A DNA stretch of 64,000 nucleotides from positions 3,214,494 to 3,278,493 of the forward strand of contig JAJEKV010000047.1 of the NCBI GenBank assembly GCA_021234155.1, given 5' to 3'. Numbering within the stretch: position 1 is the stretch's first letter; each line of letters begins with the position of its first letter. The stretch is from Isoetes taiwanensis. Its lineage: Eukaryota; Streptophyta; Lycopodiopsida; Isoetales; Isoetaceae. Below the pieces are notes generated by a model, which saw nothing but the letters and a program-made list of their open reading frames with translations, had not been told where the DNA came from and ran no database searches. Positions 33,014 to 45,433 of this stretch are shown in pieces. The translations under genes and the position numbers were made by a program.

Positions 33014-33546
33014 ATCTTGAGCAAACAGACATTCTATGTCTTCTGGGAATTTTCATAAGTCCAAATTCACTTTTCCATAGTCTGGTGGTGTGAGTAAGAG
33101 ATGTGCTGTGACTGAATACATGTCTCTTTATATTCTTGGAAGACATCTTTTTTTGTGATGTTGTCTGACAAATGGTACATGTTACTGTTAGGCAGCTTTT
33201 CACATGTCTCTCTGAAGTATTTTCCATCCAAGACACAACAGCTAGAGCATGCATTGTTCTAACTCGCATTGGCCCACAATGATCATCAATTGCAAGGTTT
33301 TTATACATGCCAGGTGATATGCATTCAATACAATGTGTTCTTGAAGCATATAGTTTAGCAGTCAATATTAGATTTATTCTGAATATTCATGTGTTTATGA
33401 CAACCTTCATTATGTTCGTTTGTTGAAGTATTGGATTTTGAAGCCATGTTTCCATAAAAAAAAGATAAGTAATGATTGTGAAGTATAGATTTTAAAGCAT
33501 ACCAAAAATTGGCACATTTATGGTATATACTAAAAATTGTGCACAT

Positions 33547-34080
33547 TTATGGTATATACCAAAAACTGGCTGACAGATGAAGCACTATTGATCCTGACAA
33601 TAGACAGAATCCGGTATTAAGCTGAGTTGGGTTAGGTCGATCTCCTTATGTGGAGATTTTCGAATCTAGGGTACGTAAGAACTCCTGGTAAGTTTTCTGC
33701 TTCGTTGGGTGACATCTAATCTATAGGGTTCAGAGTTTTGAGTTATGCTTGAAACTAGAATGCTCCATTGAGATTCCGATGAGCATCCATATATTACATC
33801 TCCAGGCTGAGGTTTTATTTTAGTCATGTCCATGTTAGATTTTTTCGAATATGCATTGCTCTGATCAATCTATTATGTTGGCAGCCTGGAGATATATAAA
33901 GCTCTATATGACACATATTTTTAACTCTGAACCCCATGAACTGTATATTTTTCATGCAGAGATAAAAGATAACAGGCCTGAATGGGTATGGAGCATTTGA
34001 ATGCATTAGCCAATAGCTATACAAATTGCAAAGATCTCTGATGCTACAAGCATCTACCGAAGAAACTCAAATCAGATGAT
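33547..34080. other. Intergenic, no gene seen
   Basis: A 20-bp word GCACATTTATGGTATATAC is duplicated at about 33510-33560 at the left edge. Nothing else is supported. Confidence 0.45.
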
Positions 34081-34081
34081 A

Positions 34082-34156
34082 CTAGTAATGGTGCACGGCG
34101 TTGCCGGGCTTTAGCTATAACGAATAGAATAGAATAGAATAGAATAGAATAGATTT
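34082..34156 (-). mobile_element. Helitron 3' terminus (minus orientation) with adjacent AATAG microsatellite
   Basis: On the minus strand the sequence reads AAGCCCGGCAACGCCGTGC, then ACCATTACTAG followed by T. This is a short GC hairpin (one mismatch) ~10 nt before a CTAG end with a 3' T, the signature of a Helitron 3' end. The element would extend toward higher coordinates. An (AATAG)n run of about eight units follows directly inside (34111-34153). The 5' end was not located. Confidence 0.65.
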
Positions 34157-34533
34157 TTTAATGTCCAACAATCCCCAGCTAAGTTGTGTATGCTTGGCAG
34201 CAACATAGTAACCATAATGTTATGTTAGGATACTTCTATTGTGCCGAGGATGAAGTAGGATCCGAAACATGCTCCTTGCACTTGGCAAGCAGGATAGGAA
34301 CATCCTATTCCTTCGCACTTGGCACAAAGCTCTTCTAAAATGGTAGGATGCCTCACATAGTCATGGACAAAAATTTAGCTCGCGATATCCAGTTGCTAGA
34401 ATTTGAATCTTCAAGATGGTTCCTTAGTGATACAATTGTGTGTGTGTGTATGCTTTGTAGTTTTGAACTTTCAAGTGCCTGGAGATATTGGGTCGAAGTT
34501 GCCAAAGTCGCTAGTTGAGTCGAGGTAATAATG

Positions 34534-34827
34534 AGTAACTATTCATTTGCCTGCAAATGAATAGTTACTGGTTATTGAAGAGTATTGTTGTAAAACCTTA
34601 TCCTTGGGTCAATTCAGTTTTTATGAAGATTAGAATCCACAATTATTATTCTACTCTATTCACTTTTGAATATTATTAAACAAAATGGTGCAAATGAATA
34701 GTTACTGGTTATTGAAGAGTATTGTTGTAAAACCTTATCCTTGGATCAATTCAGTTTTTATGAATATTAGAATCCACAATTATTATTCTATTCTATTCAC
34801 TTTTGAATATTATTAAACAAAATGGTG
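34534..34827. repeat. Perfect 17-bp inverted repeat and 137-bp tandem duplication
   Basis: AGTAACTATTCATTTGC at 34534 is followed after CT by its exact complement ending at 34569. From 34554 a 137-bp unit (CAAATGAATAGTTACTGGTT to CAAAATGGTG) is repeated once, to 34827, with only a few differences. Confidence 0.9.
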
Positions 34828-35482
34828 ATGTTATTTGGCCATTAAGAAAGGCGAGATTGAGTTGCTCAGCTTTGGCAACAACGTTTTGCATTAGGGTGGA
34901 CAATATGGTGCATTCAAATAATTGTGCAATATTCTTTTGTAGTTGTGTGTAACAACTATACAATGTTGAACAAACAACTATATATATGGTGATGTTATTA
35001 TTTTGTGCTAGGTAGGCTTTATATTATTTTGTGCTACTCAAATCTACTACCATGAAGGTTATAGAGGTGAACAAAACACTTAATAGCCCATAATCTATGC
35101 ATTTGATAAGGTAAATGCCTCGAGCATCGAGTATGAACTGGCTCGTTGTGGCAAATAGACATCGTCTTGAAGGCATCTTCACTATCACTTTTGAGAGGAG
35201 AATAAACATCGTTAGCAGCTTTGACATAGTACAACTTGATAATGAGAACAGACTACTTAAAAGGCGCCACTTTTGTGCTTCACTTTGTACAAATGTGTAT
35301 ATATGAATTTGAGATCGAAATACGTCAAAGTAGTAACATGTTCATTTGCTATTGAAAACATAATGTGGATAAGTGATCCCTTGATGTATGGATGTAACCT
35401 GTTCATTTGCTATATAGGATATGATGTGGATATATGATCCCTTGATGTATGGATATTTTGTTATCATATATGCAAATGACTT

Positions 35483-35800
35483 AAAATCCTTGTAGGTCTT
35501 CTTGTTCCAATTTCATACTCATCTACGTACTCATCTATAGGTGGAAAAAAATCTTTCAGGTCAATATATCATCATCAAAGGTCTCAAAAAAAATAAAAGG
35601 AAATATTTTTCTTGCCTGCAAACAAAGATCTTGCAATATAAAAAATCCGTGTAGGTCTTCTTGTTCCAATTTCATACTCATCTACATACTCATCTACAGG
35701 TGAAAAAAAATCTTTCAGGTCAATATATCATCAAAGGTCTCAAAAAAAATAAAAGGAAATAATTTTCTTGTCTGCAAACAAAGATCTTGCAATATAAAAC
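35483..35800. repeat. 159-bp tandem duplication
   Basis: GTAGGTCTTCTTGTTCCAAT to CAAAGATCTTGCAATATAAA is present twice, with a 3-bp ATC deletion and few substitutions in the second copy. Recent duplication in non-coding DNA. Confidence 0.9.
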
Positions 35801-38217
35801 ATGTCATAAGTTCCAACTCATAGGCTAACCAAGGATCCAACTCCAATCAACTCCCTAAGCCCCAGAACCAAGACGTGTGTGTGCTCAATATGTTTAATTG
35901 AATACGTTTAAAACATACCTGAGCCAGAACCAACGACAAAGTTAGCACTGGAGCATGTGATGTATCACCAAGATCCGGATTGAAGCATCAAGCTTACCTC
36001 AAATAAAGTTTGAAACAAAAACAAATAATGAAGTATACATGCTTTGACCACGTGCTTTCGAACACTTGGCATGAGATTGCATATTGTCACTTAATGTTTT
36101 CGGACTCAAGAAGGCCTTTCTGGACTTTTGGAAGCTACAGCAACACCATTACTATTACTGTTACTCATAGGTGGTCTAACAACAATATTACTGTGATTGT
36201 CTGCAATAAAGCTTTCCACCAAATCTGAGAGAATGGCATGACCCTCGTTGCTACATCTTCTCCACCACCAATGGTTACAGTGCAAACCTGCCAGCCATGC
36301 ACGCAAGGGCTCAGAGAAGCTGAATGTATATGCTTGAATATATATGCTGAAATAAGCATTTTCTATTCTCACAACGCAACTATCTGATGGACCATGTCAG
36401 AACACTGCAAGACAAAAATGAATTAAGAGATGAAAATTAGCCACTCTGGCTTTGCGTTTTAAATGCCAAACAAAATCCCCTTCTGCTACAACCCTTCTGC
36501 TACAACAGTGAGCCAAATGCTGAGAGCAGTCAGATCTGTCAAAAGATGTAAATAACATAAAACATAACTACATGGCCCTCTGAGCATTTATAGATCCACC
36601 ATTCCACTTTAAACAATAGAATAGACTACCTGTAAGGGCCTCTGTTGATAATGATAATGATGTTCTATTTTGTGCGAATCAAATGTTTATATAGGTACTT
36701 CAAGCAAAGAAACTCAAAGCAAGGCATATCTTTTTTTTACAATTGAAGGCAATCTTAATGGGGAAGCTCAACTTCTCATCTTGTATATTTAAGGATCTTA
36801 CTTGTACCATAGTTACCTGAAGGGTGAATGAAACCTGAACATTACTACTGAAGTTGGGCATTTGGGCATTGTACTGGAAGTGCTAAGAATTTTAGAAGAA
36901 GTTGTGAGACCTTGAGCTAATAAATGTTCTTGCTTACCTGCTTATGTATCTAAGGGCTCCTGCAAAAACCTCTTCTCGGAAAACTAAGAGTACCCTGAGA
37001 AGCCAAGCAAATCTAGACATGCAAATGTGCCTTAGATTGTAAATCTTGCAGAAGCGGCTTAGAAAATCCTAGATCGTAGATCTTAAGCGTCTTATAAAAT
37101 CCTGCAATGCCAGCAGTTTAGTTTATCTTGTACATACCTGCTTGTTTATTCTTCTTAGTCCGTGATTAAGGTTCAGATTTTCTTTTCTCTATGATATGTA
37201 TACCTTGTTCCACACTTTTCCACAAAATTAACCTTGCAAACAAAGGATAACTGTATGTTATGTAGTATGTAATGTAAAAAAGCCAATCAAAAGCATAATT
37301 TCATTACCAGACTAAAACATGATCACAAAAATCGGTGTTGCCTTGAACGCCGCCTAACTGCATAACGATTGTTATATATGCAATCAGATGACAGGCAAGG
37401 AAGATAAGAGAAGCAAGAAATGAATGAGCATTTGCGTAGGCTTACGTACTTGTAGAGAAAATGGAAATGATTGCTTGGGTATTTGCTTCAAACATCTGCT
37501 CTGACATAAGTTCTTTGGAAGACTATTGCTACCTGCAAATTACATTGATGCAGCTTATAGAATACAACAGATCATTCTTTTGCAAATGCTTCTTCGCTAA
37601 AAGATTTGTGCATAGGAACAAATCCACTTAAAAAAGGTATTCCCTCATTTTCTGCAATGGAGTCACATTCCTAAATCTATCAAAACAGAATATAGCAGCT
37701 CACACTAACCCATTAAATCTTGTTCCCCAATCTATCACCTGACACTGAACTATGCAAACAGATTTAACTCTTTATCTTATGGTAAATCATCAGAAATGAA
37801 TGATACCTAGCTTCCAAGAATCTTTAGTATTGCCAATATCATAACAAAACAAAAATTGATTTCTTCCAGCATCACCAAGACAATGAAAATCCGTCACATA
37901 TGATCCACCTGAAAACAACCCAACAGCCCTTCTTGTCAAAATATTACCTGGCTAGAGTGATGAGACCTGGAGCTGGAATAACCCTAGCATAACTGCAAGA
38001 AAAAATCCACGAAACTCCACATAGGAACCCCGCCAGAGAAACAGCTCATGTCTCTGCTATGGGAAAATCGTCTTGAGGTAAATGGCCATGGATTTCGAAT
38101 CTGGTCGTTTCTTCTGCTCCAGAACATAGGCAACAACGATGCCTTCTCAAGAGTCTTGCATGCATAGCATGCAATCCAGCCATTACAGAAAGACCTAAGG
38201 CTTTGCATGCAACGAAG
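35801..38217. other. Intergenic, no gene seen
   Basis: Open frames are short (below 90 codons) and lack domain or splice support. The sequence is AT-rich and carries no recognisable element ends. Confidence 0.5.
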
Positions 38218-38341
38218 GAGCATCTAGCGGAGCATCTAGATTCTGCAGCTCATACACACCGGATTGGCATCAACAGCAGGAGCATCTAGCGGAGCATCTA
38301 GATTCTGCAGCTCATACACACCGGATTGGCATCAACAGCAG
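38218..38341. repeat. 61-bp tandem duplication
   Basis: The unit GGAGCATCTAGCGGAGCATC to GGCATCAACAGCA is present twice without visible differences. It also contains the internal short repeat GGAGCATCTAG. Confidence 0.9.
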
Positions 38342-38769
38342 GCTACCTAAAGCGGACAAAGACGTGGCTCTCATGCCGTGCCCATCCAGCCAAAAATTGG
38401 GGACGGATAGCTTGAGAGCCCTCATAGTTGAATTTCGAAATCATGAAAAGCCACATCCCAATTTTTTGAACACTGGAAAAATTTTCCGTCGGCAAAAACC
38501 CCCACAACCTTAGAAAATCAACCTGAAAAAAAAATCCAAAAAGTTTTTCACTTGACGGAAAAACCGAATTTAAACAATAGGATAGAAAACTGACTTTGTA
38601 TTGAATTATACTGCCGGAAAATGCATGCTTGATGAAAATATGGCATCTGGTGAGTGGATTTGTTCCCCCTGGACTGTATATCAGCATGTCATTTTCTGCA
38701 GTTAAATTTACATGATTTATTATGTGCTAACTCAGCTTTTATTTCACGCTAGCAACATCAACAAAGTGT

Positions 38770-39104
38770 GCTGAAGAATTGAAATAGAGTGGGATGAGGC
38801 ATTTTTCTGCACTTCCTCAACTCACATGTTTTTTCCTTGCAGATACAATCCCTTTATGATTTGCTGGCAGAGGACATCAATAAAGCATCAGTAATTCCTG
38901 CAACAGAGCTCATGACAAATTGATATTGTCTCCTTGCTGAAGAATTGAAATAGAGTGGGATGAGGCATTTTTCTGCACTTCCTCAACTCACATGTTTTTT
39001 CCTTGCAGATACAATCCCTTTATGATTTGCTGGTAGAGGACATCAATAAAGCATCAGTAATTCCTGCAACAGAGCTCATTGACAAATTGATATTGTCTCC
39101 TTGA
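38770..39104. repeat. 166-bp tandem duplication
   Basis: CTGAAGAATTGAAATAGAGT to GATATTGTCTCCTTG starts at 38771 and again at 38937. The copies differ at very few positions (GGCAGAGG/GGTAGAGG, CATGACAAA/CATTGACAAA). Confidence 0.9.
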
Positions 39105-39487
39105 TACGCGTTAAGGATTCTTTTGGTATGAGCATCCATGGCAGTCCATTTAGTAGAGGTGCAAGGTGATCTAAAAATCCAGACTCAATATTCTGCCCCT
39201 TCATATTGTTCCATTTGAAACCCTGCATTCAATTTTACTATATGTATCCATTGATGGAAAGATGGGGCCAGCATTACCTCTTAAAGTAAAATGTCTAACC
39301 CAAGATGGCGATCAAAGACACAAGTATGAAAGACATATACTGCACCAGAATGGACTAGGAAGTACTGCAAAGGTACTATTATCTGCCTTTCTGTGTTGCT
39401 ATTCTATCTAGAAGGCCATACTTCCATGTAATAACAATCACTATTGCTTATTGTTGTGATGATGCCATTTGTAATAACACATTTTCT

Positions 39488-39527
39488 GTTACTATTCTAT
39501 TCTATTCTATTCTATTCTATTCTATTG
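39488..39527. repeat. TATTC microsatellite
   Basis: About eight TATTC/TTCTA pentamer units; the complement of the motif next to the Helitron end at 34.1 kb. Confidence 0.85.
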
Positions 39528-42240
39528 TTACTCAATTCTGGTTACGTATTAGGCAGTGCAATTTATATGATAATATTATGATGGGATATGCATAAGATGT
39601 TCCATATCTGCTAAGCTCTCAAATGCCCAAATGAGACCTTATCAGATTTAATATTTTCTAACTGTTGGAAATCCTTCAACCAATCTGAGATGTCATTTTC
39701 TTATGATGTTAAGTTGCATGTTTGGCAAACAATTCCTTGGACTACGCTAGATCTTGCTATAAATTCAGGGATATAACTATAAAATTTGAAGAACTAAGAG
39801 CACAGTCTTAAATTTATGATGTCCTGAATAATATAACGTAGGTGGCATTCACCTTATTAATTGATATGTGGAATCAACATAACTGTGCGCTGATTGTTTT
39901 TTGCAGATGAGAAAAGTTTCTCCCTGGTTTCCATTATTTGAAAACGTATTTTATATTAAAGTTTGACAGAGAAAACTAATACTCCTTTGTGTCGTGCAGA
40001 ACTTTTGTAGTGTATGAATCAGTGTCTGACTATGTTTCTGCAGAGCATGCTTTCTCATTTTGACACTTCAATGAAAGCAAGAATTTGTGTTGCTATTAGT
40101 GGAGCCAGGTATTGCGTGCTGGTAGATATTTACGCATCCCGTTGAATAGACATTTCTGAAACATGTACTGCTAAATTGAATGGGTGCATAAAACACCTTA
40201 GGTGATAAAAGCTTTGAGCTTGCTATTGAGCTCACAGGGATCTTAAAAAAGAACAATGGAAGTGCTTTCAAAAAGCCTTCTTCCACAACACTGCATTTGT
40301 AGTACTTTTTCCTCAAAACGTTAGCTCAAATATGTGTTTTTCCTACCAGATGCTTTGCTAGGACCATGTCAATGGTGCATGTTGTTACGGTCATCACCAT
40401 TTCCCACACATCCTTCCAATCATGCTGATCGATAAATGCAGACACATCGTTACAAGTACTTGGAACTAGCAGCAATAAGCCAGCACCTCAGTCCTTGGGA
40501 AGAAAATATTGTGATGGAATCAGTGTCTCAATCTTCTGTTTATCATGTCTTATCAAGCGCTGGTTCCATTTCATCACCTCATAATGGGACATGCAATGAC
40601 AACAATGGCTTTGGCTCAGTTTTAGAGGAGAAGCTATGTTTGGGATAGGTCTAAGTCCTTTATACCTAGCATGATCTTGCAGATTTTTTGTTACTATAAT
40701 AGTAGAACGTTGTTGCACTTCAGTCTCTAAGTCAGTACTTATTGGTAAAATGGATTTAGATTTGGATCCCCATTCCATGGACTTAAAAGCTTTCATTCCT
40801 CCTTTTTTATGCCAGGTAGATGTAGGTGGAGCAAATAATACAATAAAAGATTACCATTACTTTATTTCCTCCAAAGCGATTTCAAGTATTGCACTTCAGA
40901 TTTACAACATGAACCATTTACACCATCTAGAGTAGTTTTGCACATGGTTTCTTATTGCCCCGCCTTGCCCACACATAAGACAATGACAAATTAATCATAT
41001 AAAGAAAAGACACCACCCTGGTCACTACATCCCCTTCAGAGGAACATAGAATTCAAACCATAATATTTAAATCTAGGACATGGTATTCAAATGTTACACG
41101 TCTCCAAGTTAAATGTTCCCACCGATCCTTTACTTTAGTGAATGTATTTGAATACAAAATTGTGTTATGCTTTCGAATATGTAAAGTTTTTGCTTGGTAT
41201 ATTGAGAATTTTTTTTTTTTTTGTGGTTTCACAATTTGTTGATAGGATCCATCTTTCTACTCTACACAAAAAAAATTTAGAGCTTGAATTATTTGCATTA
41301 TCCATATCCAATAAAGTTTAGCATACACAACTTCTCATCCCTGTCATTGTTGTATAATACTTGGCATACACAACTTCTTTATTATACACTTATGTTCAAC
41401 AACCATTTCTCGAACATAACATATTGTTATAAAGCTTGACGTTGGGCATCTATGTTCAACAACCCTTTCATCAAACATAACATGTTGTTACAACCCCCGG
41501 CAACATATCATCTCTCCACTTCAAGATGCTCAGAAAGAGCCCTCTAAGATAAGGTGGTAGATTGACCCTTATGATGGTTGAAATTTGTCTACACCCATAT
41601 CTATTGCATAGGTTATATCATGCACCTCTTAGTTCCACTACTTCAATAGACATATAGCCTAACATTTCTGTAAAGATAGTTGTCATAATCTTGCATTCAA
41701 GCCACTTGAATCAATGCATTTTACATGCTATTAGAGACACTTATAAATGTGCTTATGCTTGATACGCATCTTGGATGATGTTGACCTTCCTTTATATATG
41801 GCTACGCATACATTACGGGGATGACATCCTATAAAATGCCTACCATTCTGCTACTCCATGAGAATAGATACACATTGCATCTTCCCTCTAAGGAACATTG
41901 CTTATTTTGTCCAATATCGTAAGCTTCGTTCCTTGAATTGTTGCTAAAGGCCACTTTATTGTGTTCATCTTCTTCCTTCATATATGACAACTATAACTAT
42001 GCATGATATAATATAAATATACGTTCGATGCGACAATGCATTATTGTTTCAAGCATACAATTGTTTCAAGCATACAAATTGTCATGCATTCTATGTTAAA
42101 TGACTTCCACTTATTGACAACTTTGCAATAAAACATTTGCCTCCTAGAGAGCAGTTCAAAACTTCGACAATGTACCCAAGTTATCTTAGATTCCTATGCA
42201 CAATTTCATTTACATTCATGTTATTTGATAATTCTTTTGC
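39528..42240. other. Intergenic, no gene supported
   Basis: Short frames at 40068-40316 (-), 40436-40648 (+) and 40488-40796 (-) have no recognisable domains. At 41340-41500 a GTTCAACAACC and AACATAACATRTTGTTA pair of words is duplicated at ~65-bp spacing. Confidence 0.45.
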
Positions 42241-42295
42241 TCTTTCACAAAAATGACACTAACACAACATCCCAACCTCATATATTGCTGACAAA

Positions 42296-42324
42296 GCCCG
42301 GCAACGCCAGACACCCATTACTAG
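42296..42324 (+). mobile_element. Helitron 3' terminus (plus orientation)
   Basis: The plus strand reads AAAGCCCGGCAACGCCAGAC, then ACCCATTACTAG followed by T. It is the same family as the minus-strand end at 34082: GCCCGGC stem, AAC loop, ATTACTAG end. The element would extend to lower coordinates; its 5' end was not found. Confidence 0.65.
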
Positions 42325-42819
42325 TTAATCATTATTTAGTATATACTAAACATGAAAAATCCGCCAATATATTATGATTAATCTCAAAAGGGCAATCCAG
42401 ATAGAATGTAGAAAGTATTAACTATTGTATTGTCAATAAAAAATTACCTCTTTGGCGGATGGATTTGAAATCAGATATGCTTCAGGATAATATGGATCAC
42501 ACTGAAAAAGCCATTATTGCAAAAGAACGTGCTGGAAATTCTGCCACAGTTTTGTTTTGCGCTGTTCCAGGAAGCAAAAGGTGCTCTTAGTTTCAGACAG
42601 ACAAGAGCTACAGATAGATGAACAAATTTTCTACCTTATAGCAATGCTGATAATAAACTTTCAGAAATCTTTACGGAACAGAAGCTCTATATGTTCAAGA
42701 AACTTCCCATGTTACTCAACATCCATTGCTCAACCATCCATAAGGAGCTCACTCATACGTATTACTAATTTCATTCAAGTATCAGGCATGAGGAGCATAC
42801 TCACACATACTTATAGCAT

Positions 42820-43140
42820 AAAAAATGTATGCTATATGACAATGACTTATCAATTATAAGACGTGTACTGTATGACATTACATAAACCATGTATCTAACT
42901 TATTGCATATGAGACATATGTTAGTATATCTCATCATATATGTCATACGGGATATGGAATATATGTCACTATATGAGACGCATGTCATGATACATTTAGG
43001 AATTATGACATATGAGACATATGTTATATATGGAGTACATGACATCTATGACATATATATGACATATGTATATTATATATGTCATAAGATATGTCATTAT
43101 ATATACTATAATATGACATGGATCTGACTTATAGCATATG
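42820..43140. repeat. ATGACATAT / CATATGAGACATATG low-complexity region
   Basis: Irregular AT-rich array of GACATATG, ATATGTCAT and CATATGAGACATATG words, partly self-complementary. Frames across it are not credible genes. Confidence 0.8.
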
Positions 43141-44067
43141 AAATCTACTTACTTAAAATGTTTCTTGGGGTGGGTGTCCTTTTTTCGGCCGTCGGTAATG
43201 CCGGTAACACACACTTTTTCGGCAGCGTTATTTTGGCACCAGAAAAAAAATTTGGGAGCGTGAGTTTTTGGGAGCATGAGTCCTGAAGTCATTAATTTTC
43301 TTAGAGGTGGATTAGATTGAGAGTCCGGTTGATCTAATGGACGAATCATTCTTCTAGTAGGATGCCCGCCATAGTCGGGATGCCTCCGGCCTTCATTCAT
43401 TTCTCCATTCCTTCAAAATGCACCTTCGAGTATGAAGCAAACCATAGATTTCAGCGCATTGTGGCACCAGATGGCAAGCGTGCTTCAGGTAAAATAAAAA
43501 ATCTTTGGGTTCATTCTTTGTCTGTTGTTTCCTTCAGAGACGTAGAGCTCTTACTTTGATGGTTTTCTCTGGAGTTTTTTTTCAGAGCAGAGCAAGCCAC
43601 AAGCACTCGGTACATTTTTGCTTGCAGCTATTATTTGGCCACAAAGTAGCTGTTATTTCGCTTGCTATCTGTGCTTTCGGATTTGCACCGGCGTTTAGGT
43701 ATTGTGGTTTAAGGTATTAGCAAATCCTAGCTTCAGATATTGTGGCTTCCCGACAGCAAGGGTGCTTCATACATCTATTTACATCCATTCAACAGTGAAT
43801 TCACTTGAATCTAATTACATCCATTTTGAAGCTCCTTTATATTAACAATGCCATAAAATCTACAATCATAATCCGGCATAATAATCCTGCTTGCTTTTCC
43901 ACACAATTATTCGTCTATGCCATTCTCAAAATAGAACCTAAAAACTATGCCTGAATCTAAACATTTCATTTCGGTCCTTTTAATTCTTCATGTAAATCTG
44001 AATAAAAGAAGACATTACATTATTAAAGGTTTCTAAAAACATGAAAAAAGTCCAAAGAGCTTAATAC

Positions 44068-44492
44068 CTGAATGATTTTGATTTTCCATCCTCTTCAACT
44101 AATATAGCCTCTCCGAATTCGAATTGCTTGCAGAATTTTCCATCCATAGCTTCAACTTCAACCAACATAGAAGAGAAAACTAGAGAGTTTTGGCCCTTTC
44201 CCATGAATAGAGGATATCCATTACAAGCAGCAACAAAATACTTACCAAATAACCCGACCAAAGAAAATGATGGGTGAATTTTATTCAGCATATTCATACA
44301 ACTTTTTTCTGTTGCATCTTCTATCAATCTAGGGAACTCTCCATGCTTTGGGAAAGGAAATGGTTGTTTACCTGCAATCATCATTGCCGCCAACTGAATG
44401 AACATTCCATCACTTTGTAGTAAAGCATGCTTTCTCGATAAGACGCCTCCAGTATGATTTTTTTCGAGTGATTTCTTAGTTAAGACCAATTT
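44068..44492 (-). CDS. Orphan internal exon of an unrecognised gene
   Basis: On the minus strand a TATTGATTTTAG acceptor (exon start 44492) is followed by an open exon that reads LVLTKKSLEKNHTGGVLSRK, then MLNKIHPSFSLVGLFGKYFV and MLVEVEAMDGKFCKQFEFGE. It closes at a CAG-GTATTAAG donor (exon end 44068). No stop or frameshift is seen over ~140 codons. I do not recognise the family. No matching flanking exon was identified nearby; a frame at 45420-45157 (-) with hydrophobic segments is a weak candidate. It may be part of a host gene or an element gene. Confidence 0.45.
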
Positions 44493-45433
44493 CTAAAATC
44501 AATACCGATATGTGGGCCAAAAAGTTTACAAACCATGTCTAGTTATGCATCATAGTTTATCAATGCAATTTCATAATATAACAAACAAATATTGTTTCTT
44601 CACATGGTATTGAAAGATGATAATTTATAGCTGGGTTTCATGACAACTTAAACATATGATATGTGCTACAACTTAATTTATGAAGTTTATCAGATTGGTA
44701 TTTGACCACAATTATCATCTTTGGTTTATTGACATTGTAATTTTGAGTGCAAAATTAGTATAATGTTTAATAGAATTTTAAGTGCATAGTTATTATGATA
44801 TTTTACAGCGATTAATCATTGATAAAACTATGCTTGATTTAGATAAGCTTATATATTTTTTCTTTCATGACACCAATACTACCAACGTTAAAAATGTATC
44901 TGACTTTGAATGTGAAAAAATAATATGCTTTATACGATTATAGAACGTGATTCTAAAGTGTGATGTATAGTGATTAATTGGCATATTTTAGCATATTGGT
45001 CATTTGTTTTTCAAATCTGGATTTTTTAACAAAGAGATAACAAAAGCAACAGACTGTATAAAAAACAAAAGTCATCAAGTTTTTTTTTTCCAATGAATAT
45101 TCATATAAGTGTGTAGCAGTAAAATCTTTTATAGCCATTGAATGGATAATTTGATGTCAATCATTGCTTAAAAAACCACGAAGGGCAAGGCATCTATCTG
45201 CAAAAAATCCTCCAACGAAGAAAAGAGGAAAAGTAGTGGCAAGCCAATTATCAACCATTCCCCAACATGATATGCCTGCTCCATGTAAAGAGCCAACTGT
45301 GTAGTTCCAAAGAAGTAAAACTATGTGCCAAATTTTCTTTCTTAGAACTGCCTTCATAGCAATCATCTTGTTTGTTAAACAAAACAAATGTATCTGACCT
45401 AGTGTAATTCTAGTCTTCAATCCTTTTCTCTTT

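Larger units (their letters stand above)
29949..33365 (-). pseudogene. DUF7869-type transposase-like gene, split by a hAT-like element
   Basis: The minus-strand coding pieces are 33365-33006 (ending with MSVCSRCAE), then after the insert 30938-30555 (AELKSQQESAKTEVERSK to SVVIDGMDQKKTTLPHF), then by a frame change near 30560 a further frame to 29949. That last frame has LYLQLDNTTRENKNR, FRKVKLGFLLVGHTHDQIDQ and MFSRFSVRLRRKKAF, the conserved QLDN-NKN / VGHTHDxID core of the DUF7869 family. Upstream it has a CxxC pair. Removing the insert and one target duplication joins CSRC to AELKSQQ in the same frame. The 29949-30170 end has no conserved sequence. The frameshift at a T-run shows the copy is inactive beyond the insertion itself. 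DUF7869 proteins are widespread, transposon-like and of unproven function. Confidence 0.75.

Noticed and set aside
41495-41512. CCCCCGGCAACATATC as a third Helitron 3' end
   Set aside because: It has the CCCGGCAAC word but no complementary arm and no CTAG end.
43362-43559. Short frame starting MPAIVGMPPAFIHFSIPSKC with a donor-like TTCAGGTAAAA
   Set aside because: Only ~43 codons before the possible donor, no recognisable motif and no second exon found.
45157-45420. Minus-strand 87-aa hydrophobic frame
   Set aside because: Hydrophobic composition alone in AT-rich DNA; no start context or homologous motif, and no clear splice link to the exon at 44068-44492.
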